Below are positions 56,014 to 64,000 of a stretch of 64,000 nt of DNA, piece after piece. Source of the DNA: an uncultured Lachnospiraceae bacterium (GTDB lineage Bacteria > Bacillota > Clostridia > Lachnospirales > Lachnospiraceae); NCBI GenBank assembly GCA_947164605.1, contig CAMUXE010000006.1, positions 62,001-126,000 of the forward strand, in the 5' to 3' direction. The stretch's first letter is position 1; each line of letters opens with the position of its first letter. Both the position numbers and the translations under genes were made by a program. The notes beneath the pieces were generated by a model, which was not told the origin of the DNA, did no database searches, and saw only the letters and a program-made list of their open reading frames with translations.

Positions 56014-56187
56014 CAAGTCCTCCTTCGAAAATCCCGCCTTCAATATGGTAATTTTAGCACAGTAACAATCAAAATAAAATACGAAAATATCAATATCTTG
56101 CATTTTTTGATTTTTTCATCATCTTTATAAGCCTTTTATCTGCTTTATATCCAATCTCAGACCAGACAAAAGCTCCACTTGGATGAA

Positions 56188-58638
56188 TTATACTTGCTTT
56201 TTTCTAATTCTTGCCAAAAGCAGGGATACGAGCTTGACATCCAAAAGATAGACCAGGCTTGCAATTATAAGCCAGATTATGGTCCTGATTCTCATATCAA
56301 AGGCCAGCGGGGCCATGGCAAAGACCTTGCCAAAAAAGACTATGCTTATAGCCGCCAAAACTGACATTGCTATGCAGATAAGACTTCTGACATGATTTAT
56401 AGGCATGCTAACCCTGACAAGTTCCATAAGTCCCACAATCAGCATACATATAGTAACCATGGTTGACAATTCGTCAAATACTATGTCACCCCAATATATC
56501 ATTGACATAGCCGCCACTATAAAGAAATCCGTCAAAGCAGCCGGCAGAGCATTCAAAAGACACCTATCTACAAAATTGCCCTCTATCCTCTTCTTGCAAG
56601 GCTGTATAGAGAGTAAAAATCCTGGAATACCTATTGTAAAGGCTCCAATCAAAGACATCTGAGTCGGATAGATTGGGTATCTGAGGACAAAAATAAGTGA
56701 GAATATAGCCATGAGTATTGAAAAGATGTTTTTCACAAGAAAGAGAGTGGCCGATCTTTGGATATTATTTACAACTCTTCTTCCCTCGAGGACCACATTA
56801 GGCATCTTGGCAAAATCAGAATCCAAAAGGACTATCTGGGCACAGTCCGATGCCACATCAGAGCCCGACTTGAAGGCTATACTACAATCGGCGCTTTTCA
56901 TTGCAAGTACATCATTGACTCCATCACCGGTCATGGCCACCACATGGCCCTTAGCTTTCAATTCTTCAATAATTCGCTTTTTCTGTTTTGGACTAACTCT
57001 TCCAAAGACAGTTGTTTCCTCACATATTTGGCCAATTTTCTCGTCAGGTATATCTGTCATAGATACTCTCTTATCCGAGTCCTTAATTCCCGCCTTTTGG
57101 GCAACCATGCTGGCTGTTCTGTCATTGTCGCCAGATATAACCTTGATTGTGACTCCCTCTCTCTCAAAGTAGGCAAAGGTCTCTCTAGCCGCTTTTCTTA
57201 TCTCATTGCCAAGAACCAGAAATCCCAGAATCTCCTTTTCCTGCTTCTTTTGACCCTGCCCACTAGCTTTGACAAAAGAAAGAATTCTAAAACCCGAATC
57301 CATATAAGTCTTGAGCCTGTCCTCATACTCTGCATATGTATCAGGCATAAGAATTTCTGGCGCTCCAAGATAGAGCATCTGTCCAGAAGTGAGTTCGCAG
57401 GCGCTATACTTCTTTTCTGATGTAAAGGAATATACTTTTTTAATCTCTATATCCAGGCCATCTTTAGGCTTATTATCTTCTAAATCAAAGTAGGCTTTTA
57501 TAGCCTGCATTGTTATATTATCCGCCTCAGAAGCACTTGAAAAGGCGTAAAGCATAGATCTAAATTCCGAAGATAGGCAGTCAGAATCGCCTTTCTCATT
57601 GCAGCCCAGATCAATCAAATCTCTAAGCTTCATCTCATTTTCAGTTATTGTGCCTGTTTTATCGACACAGAGCACATCAACTCTGGCTAGGTTCTCCACG
57701 CAGGCCAACTCGTGCACAAGAACTTTTCTCTTAGCTAGCCTTGTGACGCTCACAGCCAGGGCTATGCTGGTCAGAAGGTAGAGTCCCTCAGGTATCATGC
57801 CTACAAGAGCAGCCACCATTGAATTGACACCTGTTGTTAAATCGTGATGATTAAAGAAAATAGACTGAAGGAGCAAGCCTGCACCTATAGGCACTATCGC
57901 AAAGCCTATTATCTTTAAGAGCTTATCCAAGCTCCTTGTCAGCTGGGTTCTATTCTTTTCCCCGCTTGTCTTGGCTTCTCTTGCAAGGCTGGACACATAG
58001 GACTTTCTGCCAACCTCAGTCAATATGGCTTTACATGTTCCTGAAACCACAAAACTGCCCGAATAGAGCTTGTCTCCTGCCTTTTTTACAAGTTCATCAG
58101 GCTCACCAGTCAGAAGCGCTTCATTGGCCCTGACCTCCCCCTCAATAATGACAGCATCAGCACTAATCTGCTTTCCTGCCGAAAACTCGCACAAATCACC
58201 CTTGACAAGCCTTTCTGACTTGATTTCCTCCCTCTTACCAGACCTGATAACCATAGTCGTTGGGGCGTTGAGGAACTTAAGCCTGTCCAAAATTATTTTG
58301 GACTTGATTTCCTGAAAGATTCCGATAATTATATTCCAGATAATCACCGGCAAAAAAGTCATATTCATATATGACTTTACCATTATCAGAAGGGCGGCAA
58401 ATATTGCGAAAACCAGGTTGAAGTAGGTAAAGAGGTTGTCCGTCACTATTCTAAATACGCTCTTAGACTTTCCACCCTCATACTCATTTCCAAAACCCAT
58501 ACGAAAACGCCTCGCCGCCTCATCGGCGTCGAGGCCACTCAACGTATCTGTTTCTGAAAATCCATCTTCAATTTTATTTAATATGTTTTTTAAGATTTTT
58601 TCCGACGCTAAGGTCTCCGTTTTCAACTTTTGTTTCAT
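56188..58638 (-). CDS. P-type cation ATPase (CtpE-like, probably Ca2+)
   Basis: About 816 residues. GLDADEAARR begins the cation-ATPase N-domain; the A-domain motif reads LTGEP where most pumps have TGES; MIPEGLYLLTS is the ion-site helix, DKTGTIT carries the phosphorylated Asp, and GDGVNDVLAMKSADCSIAF closes the P-domain. Four further helices lie at the C-terminus. The set resembles CtpE-type calcium pumps. The start is uncertain: ATG 58638 (or TTG 58653) lies 65-80 nt inside the preceding gene in another frame, with only weak ribosome sites; a later start is possible. Confidence 0.88.
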   Translation of the reverse strand: MKQKLKTETLASEKILKNILNKIEDGFSETDTLSGLDADEAARRFRMGFGNEYEGGKSKSVFRIVTDNLFTYFNLVFAIFAALLIMVKSYMNMTFLPVIIWNIIIGIFQEIKSKIILDRLKFLNAPTTMVIRSGKREEIKSERLVKGDLCEFSAGKQISADAVIIEGEVRANEALLTGEPDELVKKAGDKLYSGSFVVSGTCKAILTEVGRKSYVSSLAREAKTSGEKNRTQLTRSLDKLLKIIGFAIVPIGAGLLLQSIFFNHHDLTTGVNSMVAALVGMIPEGLYLLTSIALAVSVTRLAKRKVLVHELACVENLARVDVLCVDKTGTITENEMKLRDLIDLGCNEKGDSDCLSSEFRSMLYAFSSASEADNITMQAIKAYFDLEDNKPKDGLDIEIKKVYSFTSEKKYSACELTSGQMLYLGAPEILMPDTYAEYEDRLKTYMDSGFRILSFVKASGQGQKKQEKEILGFLVLGNEIRKAARETFAYFEREGVTIKVISGDNDRTASMVAQKAGIKDSDKRVSMTDIPDEKIGQICEETTVFGRVSPKQKKRIIEELKAKGHVVAMTGDGVNDVLAMKSADCSIAFKSGSDVASDCAQIVLLDSDFAKMPNVVLEGRRVVNNIQRSATLFLVKNIFSILMAIFSLIFVLRYPIYPTQMSLIGAFTIGIPGFLLSIQPCKKRIEGNFVDRCLLNALPAALTDFFIVAAMSMIYWGDIVFDELSTMVTICMLIVGLMELVRVSMPINHVRSLICIAMSVLAAISIVFFGKVFAMAPLAFDMRIRTIIWLIIASLVYLLDVKLVSLLLARIRKKQV

Positions 58639-59455
58639 ATTCGATCTTACCAAAAGTGCCTTTCCTTACATAGTAGAAAAGTCCTACCGCAAACACAAGT
58701 AATACAAAGAATGAAATCTCAATCTGAACAACTGACTTGTAATCATAAAGCTTAAAAGCCATTGTCACCAAAGCATATCCAACAAAAGTCACAACATTCC
58801 AATATGGCTCAAGTTCTTTTTTAACAACACCATAAGCTGGCTCTATAAGGATGATCTGGCTCAAATATACTACAAGTACTGACAAGCCCATTAGGAGCCA
58901 GAGAAAACTTGGCGATCTTGTGAGCTGGTCAAAGAGGAGGGCCATTGACTTGTAATCAGCCTCAGCCATACCATTGATAACGCCCTCAAGTCCGTCAACT
59001 CTGAAAGCAGTACACATAACATAATCAGAGATTGCTGTAAGGCCGTACATAAGACCATCACCAAGGCCTATACCGGCACCGACCATCATAATATCTCCAT
59101 GCTGCTTATGTTTAGTTGTCACTATCTTTAAGGCCGCATATCTGGCTAAAACCATACCTGCTGCGAGCAGAAGTGTCTGCAAAACGACCAGCATTTGGGT
59201 ATTGTTTTCAACTGCTATGTCAACACTTGGAACCACAGTAATAAAACCTGTGATAATCTGAACAGCCACGAAAACTACTCCATATGCCAAAAGGCCTATA
59301 AAGAGTGGGAGCATCGATGCATGCCACTTAGTCTTAAATATAATGATTGAAACTATAATAATTGAGAGTAGGATAATTCCTCCTGCCGCGAGCATTGTTT
59401 CTGTGTTCTGCGGTATTGTAAGACTTGAGTCTACTCCTAAATCCTGTAAATTCAT
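58574..59455 (-). CDS. polytopic membrane protein upstream of the P-type ATPase
   Basis: 293 residues from ATG 59455, preceded by AAAAGAGG. About eight transmembrane helices. The middle reads GAGIGLGDGLMYGLTAISDY, a layout faintly like YhfC-type intramembrane proteins but without their metal-binding signature. The tail is charged and overlaps the ATPase gene by at least 65 nt, so the two are probably cotranslated and may work together. Function unknown. Confidence 0.75.
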   Translation of the reverse strand: MNLQDLGVDSSLTIPQNTETMLAAGGIILLSIIIVSIIIFKTKWHASMLPLFIGLLAYGVVFVAVQIITGFITVVPSVDIAVENNTQMLVVLQTLLLAAGMVLARYAALKIVTTKHKQHGDIMMVGAGIGLGDGLMYGLTAISDYVMCTAFRVDGLEGVINGMAEADYKSMALLFDQLTRSPSFLWLLMGLSVLVVYLSQIILIEPAYGVVKKELEPYWNVVTFVGYALVTMAFKLYDYKSVVQIEISFFVLLVFAVGLFYYVRKGTFGKIEYETKVENGDLSVGKNLKKHIK

Positions 59456-59510
59456 ATAAAACCTCTTTTTATGCTGCCTTATTTGGGCAGAAATTCTTTC
59501 TTTAAAACAA

Positions 59511-59560
59511 GCCACCGCATGAGGCTTAAACTGGACTAGCAGTTCAAACTTCAGGGTGGC
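59511..59560 (-). terminator. terminator after the cold-shock gene
   Basis: Outer stem GCCACC (59511-59516) with GGTGGC (59555-59560), inner stem AACTG/CAGTT, and TTGTTTT following on the minus strand. A second small hairpin CTGCC/GGCAG (59474-59490) sits in the leader of the membrane protein gene. Confidence 0.75.
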
Positions 59561-59635
59561 CTATAAGCTTACTTGTATATAATATATCTTTTCATAAGTT
59601 TTGTATGTAAAAACACATTAATGCTTAAAGCTTGA

Positions 59636-59836
59636 TTACTTTGCTAACATTACATTAGTTGCGTGTGGTCCGCGATCTCCGTCTTCAACATCGAATTCAA
59701 CGTCAGCTCCATCCTCTAGTGACTTGAAACCTTCCATCTTGATACCTGAGAAATGTACGAAAATATCATTTCCTGCCTCATCACTGATGAAACCGTATCC
59801 CTTCTGATTATTGAACCACTTTACTTTACCCTTCAT
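59636..59836 (-). CDS. cspA: cold-shock protein
   Basis: 66 residues, one OB fold. RNP1 is KGYGFI and RNP2 is IFVHFS. A nucleic-acid chaperone. An upstream in-frame ATG is excluded because GGAGG lies within it; ATG 59836 starts MKGKVKWFN, the family N-terminus. Confidence 0.97.
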   Translation of the reverse strand: MKGKVKWFNNQKGYGFISDEAGNDIFVHFSGIKMEGFKSLEDGADVEFDVEDGDRGPHATNVMLAK

Positions 59837-59905
59837 TAATACAGGTACCTCCAAAAATTACTGTGTCAGAAGTCCTAAAACTATTTAGTTTTCTGCCCTC
59901 ACACA

Positions 59906-59940
59906 ATTTGCATATTATCATTGCAAATGCCTAAAGTCAA
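59906..59940 (-). promoter_or_regulatory. cspA promoter with overlapping operator-like repeat
   Basis: TTGACT (59935-59940), 17 nt, TAATAT (59912-59917). ATTTGCA (59906-59912) and TGCAAAT (59922-59928) form a perfect inverted repeat around nine nt that covers the -10 and part of the spacer. The leader of about 70 nt holds a further AAAACTA/TAGTTTT palindrome (near 59877-59892). Confidence 0.75.
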
Positions 59941-59989
59941 GCCAATTTATATGCTTTCTTAAATTAATTTTTCTCATTATTTTATAATT

Positions 59990-61027
59990 CTAAATTTGAT
60001 AAGAAAAGTATGCATTGCAGGCTCCTTCAGTGGAAACCATACAGGCACCCTGTGGATGTACAGGGTTGCAAGCCTTACCAAAAAGAGGGCAATCTTTTGG
60101 TTCCATCAAACCCAGAAGAACTTTATCACAGGAACAAAGTGGATTTTTCTTATGATCTTCTATCAGGTCTTTACTGCCAAGATCTAAGTATGAATACTTA
60201 TCCTTAAGGACCAAACCGGAATCCTTCACCAGACCTAAGCCTCTCCATGCAGCATCGCAGGGTTGAAAGTACTTTTCAATCAGGCTTAAAGCCTTAGGAT
60301 TTCCCTTTTTCTCAACCAGACTGGCATAGTCATTGTAGACTCCTGCCCTGCCTGCCATCTTGCTCAGTATATATATGGCTTCAAGAATCAATTTAGGCTC
60401 AAAACCAGCTACAACAAAGGGAATGCCATATTTCTTTGAGATTTCCTCATAGGCCTGATAGCCACTGACAACTGCAACATGGCCAGGTGCAAGAAAGGCA
60501 TTAACCCCGCTCTTTCTTTGACATATGGTCTCTATAACCTTTGGCATGGTCTTTATAGCAGATAAAATCTTGATATTATCAATTTTATTTTTTACAATCT
60601 CATCTATGAGCAAGGCATAGACTGGAGCCGTTGTCTCAAAGCCTACAGCAGCAAAGATAAAGCGCCTGTTTGGATTCTCTTTTGCCAAAGTGACAGCGTC
60701 CAAAGGCGAGTAGACAATCCTTATGTCAGCTCCCTCACCCTTGGCCATACTTAAGCTCTTGCTCGATCCTGGTATCCTAATCAAATCGCCAAATGTAAGC
60801 AGACTAGTATTTGCCTCTCTAGTCAGTTCAATAAGCCTATCTATGTAATCCGATCCGGTTACGCACACAGGGCACCCTGGTCCTGAGATAAGTCTGATCT
60901 TATCCGGCATCAAGTCATAAATGCCAGCCTTGGCTATAGCTCCAGTGTGACTGCCGCACACCTCCATAATATTCAATTGAGGGCCATCGTATGCCCTTAT
61001 GCCGCTAACTATTTCTTCGACTTCCAC
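59990..61027 (-). CDS. hypD: hydrogenase maturation protein HypD
   Basis: 345 residues starting at GTG. Family blocks are MEVCGSHTGAI, LISGPGCPVCVT, FAAVGFETTAP and the C-terminal iron-sulfur cysteines (LCSCDKVLLG, then DCPLFGKAC and GACMVS). HypD with HypC assembles the Fe(CN)2CO group of [NiFe]-hydrogenases. No hypC, hypE, hypF or hydrogenase gene lies within this window; it follows the DUF2225 gene by 11 nt. Confidence 0.95.
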   Translation of the reverse strand: MEVEEIVSGIRAYDGPQLNIMEVCGSHTGAIAKAGIYDLMPDKIRLISGPGCPVCVTGSDYIDRLIELTREANTSLLTFGDLIRIPGSSKSLSMAKGEGADIRIVYSPLDAVTLAKENPNRRFIFAAVGFETTAPVYALLIDEIVKNKIDNIKILSAIKTMPKVIETICQRKSGVNAFLAPGHVAVVSGYQAYEEISKKYGIPFVVAGFEPKLILEAIYILSKMAGRAGVYNDYASLVEKKGNPKALSLIEKYFQPCDAAWRGLGLVKDSGLVLKDKYSYLDLGSKDLIEDHKKNPLCSCDKVLLGLMEPKDCPLFGKACNPVHPQGACMVSTEGACNAYFSYQI

Positions 61028-61038
61028 AATTACACCAT

Positions 61039-62094
61039 TTACTGTTTTTTAGCTGTTTTAGACTTGATCTTCTCAATCAGTTCTCGCTCCCTATCCTTAA
61101 CCTTAGGCGATGCCATTCTTGAATTAAGGACAAATGCTCCGAAATGCATTGCATCTTCGCAATCATCACAAAGATATGCCAGCTCAGACACCAGATAATT
61201 CAGAGTTGCCTCCTCCATATCGCATATAGGTGGGAATTCAGTTGCAATTGCCTTCATAAAGCCCTGCAAGGCCTGAGTTCTATACAGAAGCTCATTGCGT
61301 CTGCATTCCTTGAAAGCTGTCATCTGTCTCACAGAAAGCTTCTTGAGATCATCTTCCTTTATACCAGAAAATTTCTCAAATTCTTCGTAGGAATCCTTAA
61401 AAGAGCTGTAGGAATTGTTTGGTTCATCCTCGGCTAAACAACCGAATTTGGCCTCGTCGGCATATTTGACGATTTCCTCATAAGCCCCTCTATAGAGCCA
61501 TGAGAGTTTAAGACAGAGATAGGCTGATTCACTAATCTTACTCTGCTTCTTCATCTCAGTCAAAAGTGCCATCTTATATCTGACTATAGCATAGTCATAA
61601 GAGTAAGCCCCAGTATGAGGATTTTCTCCTGCAAACTTATCGGCAATCTCTGTTCTTAAGTTCTGAATCTGCCAAGGTGTAAGCCTGTCAAATACTCTGC
61701 CAACCGCAGCATAACCGCAATGTGGACACATGTTTACTTCATACTTTACATAGTCAACATTCTTATGTTTTGGTCTCAAATCCTCATCTGTCCCTATAAA
61801 ACGATCTTTACCAGTTTTGACAGCCTTGGTACTAAAGGTAGAGTCACAAATTGGGCAGTGACATCTCTTGTCAAAAAGGTAGGTATTTTCTACCTCCAAG
61901 GCCTGAATTCTCTCATCATAGCCTGTCGTTTCACTGTCAGCCCCATCGTCAGATCCAGGATGTCCTGCGGCATCCCTGCTCAAGTCAGTCTGTCTAGCCT
62001 CCTTGGCGCCAATTAAACCATCATCTGCAATCAATACTGGTCCCCTGCCATCTTGATCATCAATCTTTACTTTTTGATTATCAGCTGATGCCAT
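61039..62094 (-). CDS. DUF2225 zinc-ribbon protein
   Basis: 351 residues from ATG 62094, with AAGGAGG upstream; the longer frame runs back into the glnS terminator. After a low-complexity acidic N-terminus (about 1-65) comes the DUF2225 domain: CPICDST, an internal KYEVNMCPHCGYAA pair, and a helical TPR-like remainder to about residue 300, ending in a Lys-rich tail. The role of the family is unknown. Cotranscribed with hypD. Confidence 0.88.
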   Translation of the reverse strand: MASADNQKVKIDDQDGRGPVLIADDGLIGAKEARQTDLSRDAAGHPGSDDGADSETTGYDERIQALEVENTYLFDKRCHCPICDSTFSTKAVKTGKDRFIGTDEDLRPKHKNVDYVKYEVNMCPHCGYAAVGRVFDRLTPWQIQNLRTEIADKFAGENPHTGAYSYDYAIVRYKMALLTEMKKQSKISESAYLCLKLSWLYRGAYEEIVKYADEAKFGCLAEDEPNNSYSSFKDSYEEFEKFSGIKEDDLKKLSVRQMTAFKECRRNELLYRTQALQGFMKAIATEFPPICDMEEATLNYLVSELAYLCDDCEDAMHFGAFVLNSRMASPKVKDRERELIEKIKSKTAKKQ

Positions 62095-62116
62095 AAATCC
62101 TCCTTCCCCCAAAAAA

Positions 62117-62164
62117 GAGGAGTCCACCTAAACCCAAATCAAATTCAGATTAAGCAAACTCCTC
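62117..62164 (-). terminator. glnS terminator
   Basis: GAGGAGT (62117-62123) pairs with ACTCCTC (62158-62164), with partial pairing inside and six Ts following on the minus strand. Confidence 0.85.
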
Positions 62165-62199
62165 TCCATAGAAATTAAATACACTATATAACTATTTTC

Positions 62200-63867
62200 T
62201 TATGCGTTTGGCAACTTAAAAGAGCTCTTAAGAGATACAATCCTGTTAAATACAGGCTTTCCATCCTCACTATCCTTCAAGTCCACACAGAAGTATCCAT
62301 TTCTTACAAACTGGAACTTCTCTTCCTTCTTTGCTTCCATAAGAGCAGGCTCAACGATACACTCAGGAATAATTGTACGAGAATTAGGATTAACATTGAT
62401 TGAGCCATCAACTTCATTATATACTCCCTTTTCCTCATCTACAATATTCTCATAAAGTCTAACTTCTGCCTTCTTCCCCATGCTTGCTGAAACCCAGTGA
62501 ATTGTGCCCTTAACCTTACGCTCAGTGCAGTTTCCACCCCTTGTTGCTGGATCGTATGTGGCATGAATCTCTGTCACTTTGCCATTCTCGTCTTTAACAA
62601 AACTTGTGCAAGTTACAAAGTAAGCATTCATAAGTCTTACCTCATTGCCTGGGAAGAGTCTGAAGTACTTCTTTGGAGGCTCCTCCATAAAGTCTTCTCT
62701 CTCAATATAGAGTTCCTTAGTGAAAGGAACTTTTCTAGAGCCCATTTCTGGATTCTCCTGATTGTTAGGAACATCCACATACTCTACCTGATTCTCATCA
62801 TAATTGTCGATTATAAGCTTAACTGGATCAAGAACAGCCATCATACGACAAGCCTTTGGCTTTAAATCCTCACGAATACAGAACTCAAGCATAGGATACT
62901 CAACAACACCCTGGCTCTTTGTAACACCTACAAGCTCTACGAAGTTTTTGATTGACTCTGGAGTAAAACCACGTCTTCTCAAGGCTGCGATTGATACAAG
63001 TCTTGGATCGTCCCATCCGTCAACTATGCCATCTTCGACAAGCTTCTTGATATATCTCTTACCTGTAACCACGTTATTGAGATATAACTTAGCAAACTCA
63101 ATCTGCTTTGGTGGATTCTCAAATTCAAGCTCATTTACAACCCAGTTGTAAAGAGGTCTGTGATCTTCAAACTCAAGTGTACATATAGAATGTGTCACGC
63201 CCTCGAGAGCATCCTCGATAGGGTGAGCGAAGTCATACATAGGATAGATGCACCACTTATCTTTCTGTCTATGGTGGTACATATGAGCAACTCTGTAGAT
63301 AACAGGGTCTCTCATATTAATGTTAGGAGAGGCCATATCTATCTTAGCTCTCAAAACCTTCTCTCCATCCTGATATTTGCCAGCTTTCATATTCTCGAAA
63401 AGTTCAAGGTTTTCCTCGACACTTCGATTTCTGTATGGGCTTTCCTTGCCAGGCTCTGTGAGTGTACCTCTGTACTCTCTGATTTCCTCAGCGCTCAAAT
63501 CACAGACATAGGCCTTGCCCTTCTTGATTAAGGCTAGAGCAGCCTCATACATCTTATCAAAATAGTCAGATGCAAAGAGAACTTCTCCATGCCACTTAGC
63601 ACCGAGCCACTCCACATCCTTTTGGATAGAATCTACGAATTCATCCTTCTCCTTGGTTGGATTTGTATCATCAAATCTCAAATTGAACTGTCCATTGTAC
63701 TCACGAGACAGACCATAGTTAAGAAGAATAGACTTTGCATGTCCTATATGAAGGTATCCGTTTGGTTCTGGTGGGAATCTAGTTACCACCTTTTTTGTAT
63801 GGCCCTCTCTAATATCTTCATCAATAATCTGTTCAATAAAATTCTTTGAAGAAGTTTCGTTCTCCAT
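62200..63867 (-). CDS. glnS: glutaminyl-tRNA synthetase
   Basis: 555 residues. HIGH is in [12 protein letters not shown]; the second class I motif reads VTGKR instead of [17 protein letters not shown] and the anticodon-binding beta-barrels follow. It charges tRNA-Gln directly, so this organism does not depend only on the amidotransferase route. The second ATG (63867) is preferred because the first overlaps the GGAGG ribosome site. It is divergent in layout from nothing: hslO precedes it on the same strand. Confidence 0.95.
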   Translation of the reverse strand: MENETSSKNFIEQIIDEDIREGHTKKVVTRFPPEPNGYLHIGHAKSILLNYGLSREYNGQFNLRFDDTNPTKEKDEFVDSIQKDVEWLGAKWHGEVLFASDYFDKMYEAALALIKKGKAYVCDLSAEEIREYRGTLTEPGKESPYRNRSVEENLELFENMKAGKYQDGEKVLRAKIDMASPNINMRDPVIYRVAHMYHHRQKDKWCIYPMYDFAHPIEDALEGVTHSICTLEFEDHRPLYNWVVNELEFENPPKQIEFAKLYLNNVVTGKRYIKKLVEDGIVDGWDDPRLVSIAALRRRGFTPESIKNFVELVGVTKSQGVVEYPMLEFCIREDLKPKACRMMAVLDPVKLIIDNYDENQVEYVDVPNNQENPEMGSRKVPFTKELYIEREDFMEEPPKKYFRLFPGNEVRLMNAYFVTCTSFVKDENGKVTEIHATYDPATRGGNCTERKVKGTIHWVSASMGKKAEVRLYENIVDEEKGVYNEVDGSINVNPNSRTIIPECIVEPALMEAKKEEKFQFVRNGYFCVDLKDSEDGKPVFNRIVSLKSSFKLPNA

Positions 63868-63915
63868 TTCCATCCTCCTGCTAGTTGATTAATCTATATC
63901 TATCATTTAATTGTA

Positions 63916-64000
63916 TCACATATTAAGCAGAATGTCCTGAAGTTCATCCAACTCAAAGTGATAACTTGTATTACAGAAATGACAATTAACATCAATTGGC
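63916..64000 (-). CDS. hslO: Hsp33 chaperone, C-terminal end (partial)
   Basis: Only the last 27 codons are in the window. The stretch IDVNCHFCNTSYHFELDEL holds the second CxxC of the redox zinc centre (VxCHFC-x-x-Y-F pattern), followed by a short helix and TGA. This is the usual end of the redox-controlled chaperone Hsp33. The rest lies beyond 64000. Confidence 0.85.
   Translation of the reverse strand, partial: PIDVNCHFCNTSYHFELDELQDILLNM

Noticed and set aside
56758..57420. Plus-strand frame of 220 codons
   Set aside because: Long, but fully inside the P-type ATPase gene in antisense; composition is that of a shadow frame.
58574..59455. YhfC intramembrane protease assignment
   Set aside because: Only the general layout resembles YhfC; the metal-binding signature is not visible, so the protein is left unnamed.

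Overview
The window is ordinary chromosomal sequence of a low-GC Gram-positive anaerobe. The gene content and family variants (cdaA-cdaR, a two-subunit ABC exporter, a SEC-C-tagged methionine aminopeptidase, a CBS-containing inorganic pyrophosphatase, GlnRS, HypD, a YbbR protein, CIRCE-controlled groESL) point to Lachnospiraceae. A large surface-anchored family-9 pectate lyase together with a chemotaxis receptor would suit a motile pectin user such as Lachnospira. The genus is an inference. Almost every gene is on the minus strand; only a class A penicillin-binding protein (3163-5835) and a LytR-CpsA-Psr protein (12580-14247) are on the plus strand. I see no tRNA, rRNA, CRISPR array, prophage or insertion sequence.

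Layout. 1-3017: end of a zinc-ribbon membrane protein, an orphan sugar-type solute-binding lipoprotein and YigZ. 3163-9182: PBP1, then an unfamiliar block of a zinc-ribbon/TPR membrane protein, a 49-residue microprotein coupled to it and a 492-residue coiled-coil protein. 9279-12208: purF and NADP-type gdhA. 12580-18445: LCP protein, Cof-type phosphatase, a divergent ClpX and an HtrA protease. 18665-23936: phosphoglucomutase and the cyclic-di-AMP operon (membrane protein, cdaA, cdaR) with an HPr gene coupled to its end. 24002-29382: two surface or membrane proteins, a CstA transporter behind a T-box riboswitch, and a second HPr coupled to a DeoR regulator. 29652-38750: cytidylate-kinase-like protein and NhaD-type antiporter behind a structured leader, then mfd, pth, deoC, a membrane protein and a NAGPA-type protein. 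39000-48576: heterodimeric ABC exporter, the 1394-residue pectate lyase and an XRE regulator. 48806-54411: groEL-groES, an OGG1-type glycosylase, methionine aminopeptidase and pyrophosphatase. 54601-64000: soluble CZB chemoreceptor, P-type ATPase, membrane protein, cold-shock protein, orphan HypD, DUF2225 protein, GlnRS and the 3' end of hslO.

The protein families are mostly known. The unusual material lies in the non-coding DNA and in a few divergent genes. The most interesting items are a roughly 125-nt three-way-junction leader in front of the antiporter/kinase operon (32099-32227), a T-box (probable isoleucine specifier) controlling cstA followed by a hairpin between the Shine-Dalgarno sequence and the start codon, a NAGPA-gene leader whose 12-bp stem buries the ribosome site and TTG start, a ClpX paralogue lacking the RKH loop, HPr genes attached to the c-di-AMP operon and to a DeoR gene, and a perfect 411-bp duplication inside the pectate lyase. 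Several start codons were moved downstream of the longest reading frame because a good Shine-Dalgarno sequence lies inside the longer frame; these are noted entry by entry.
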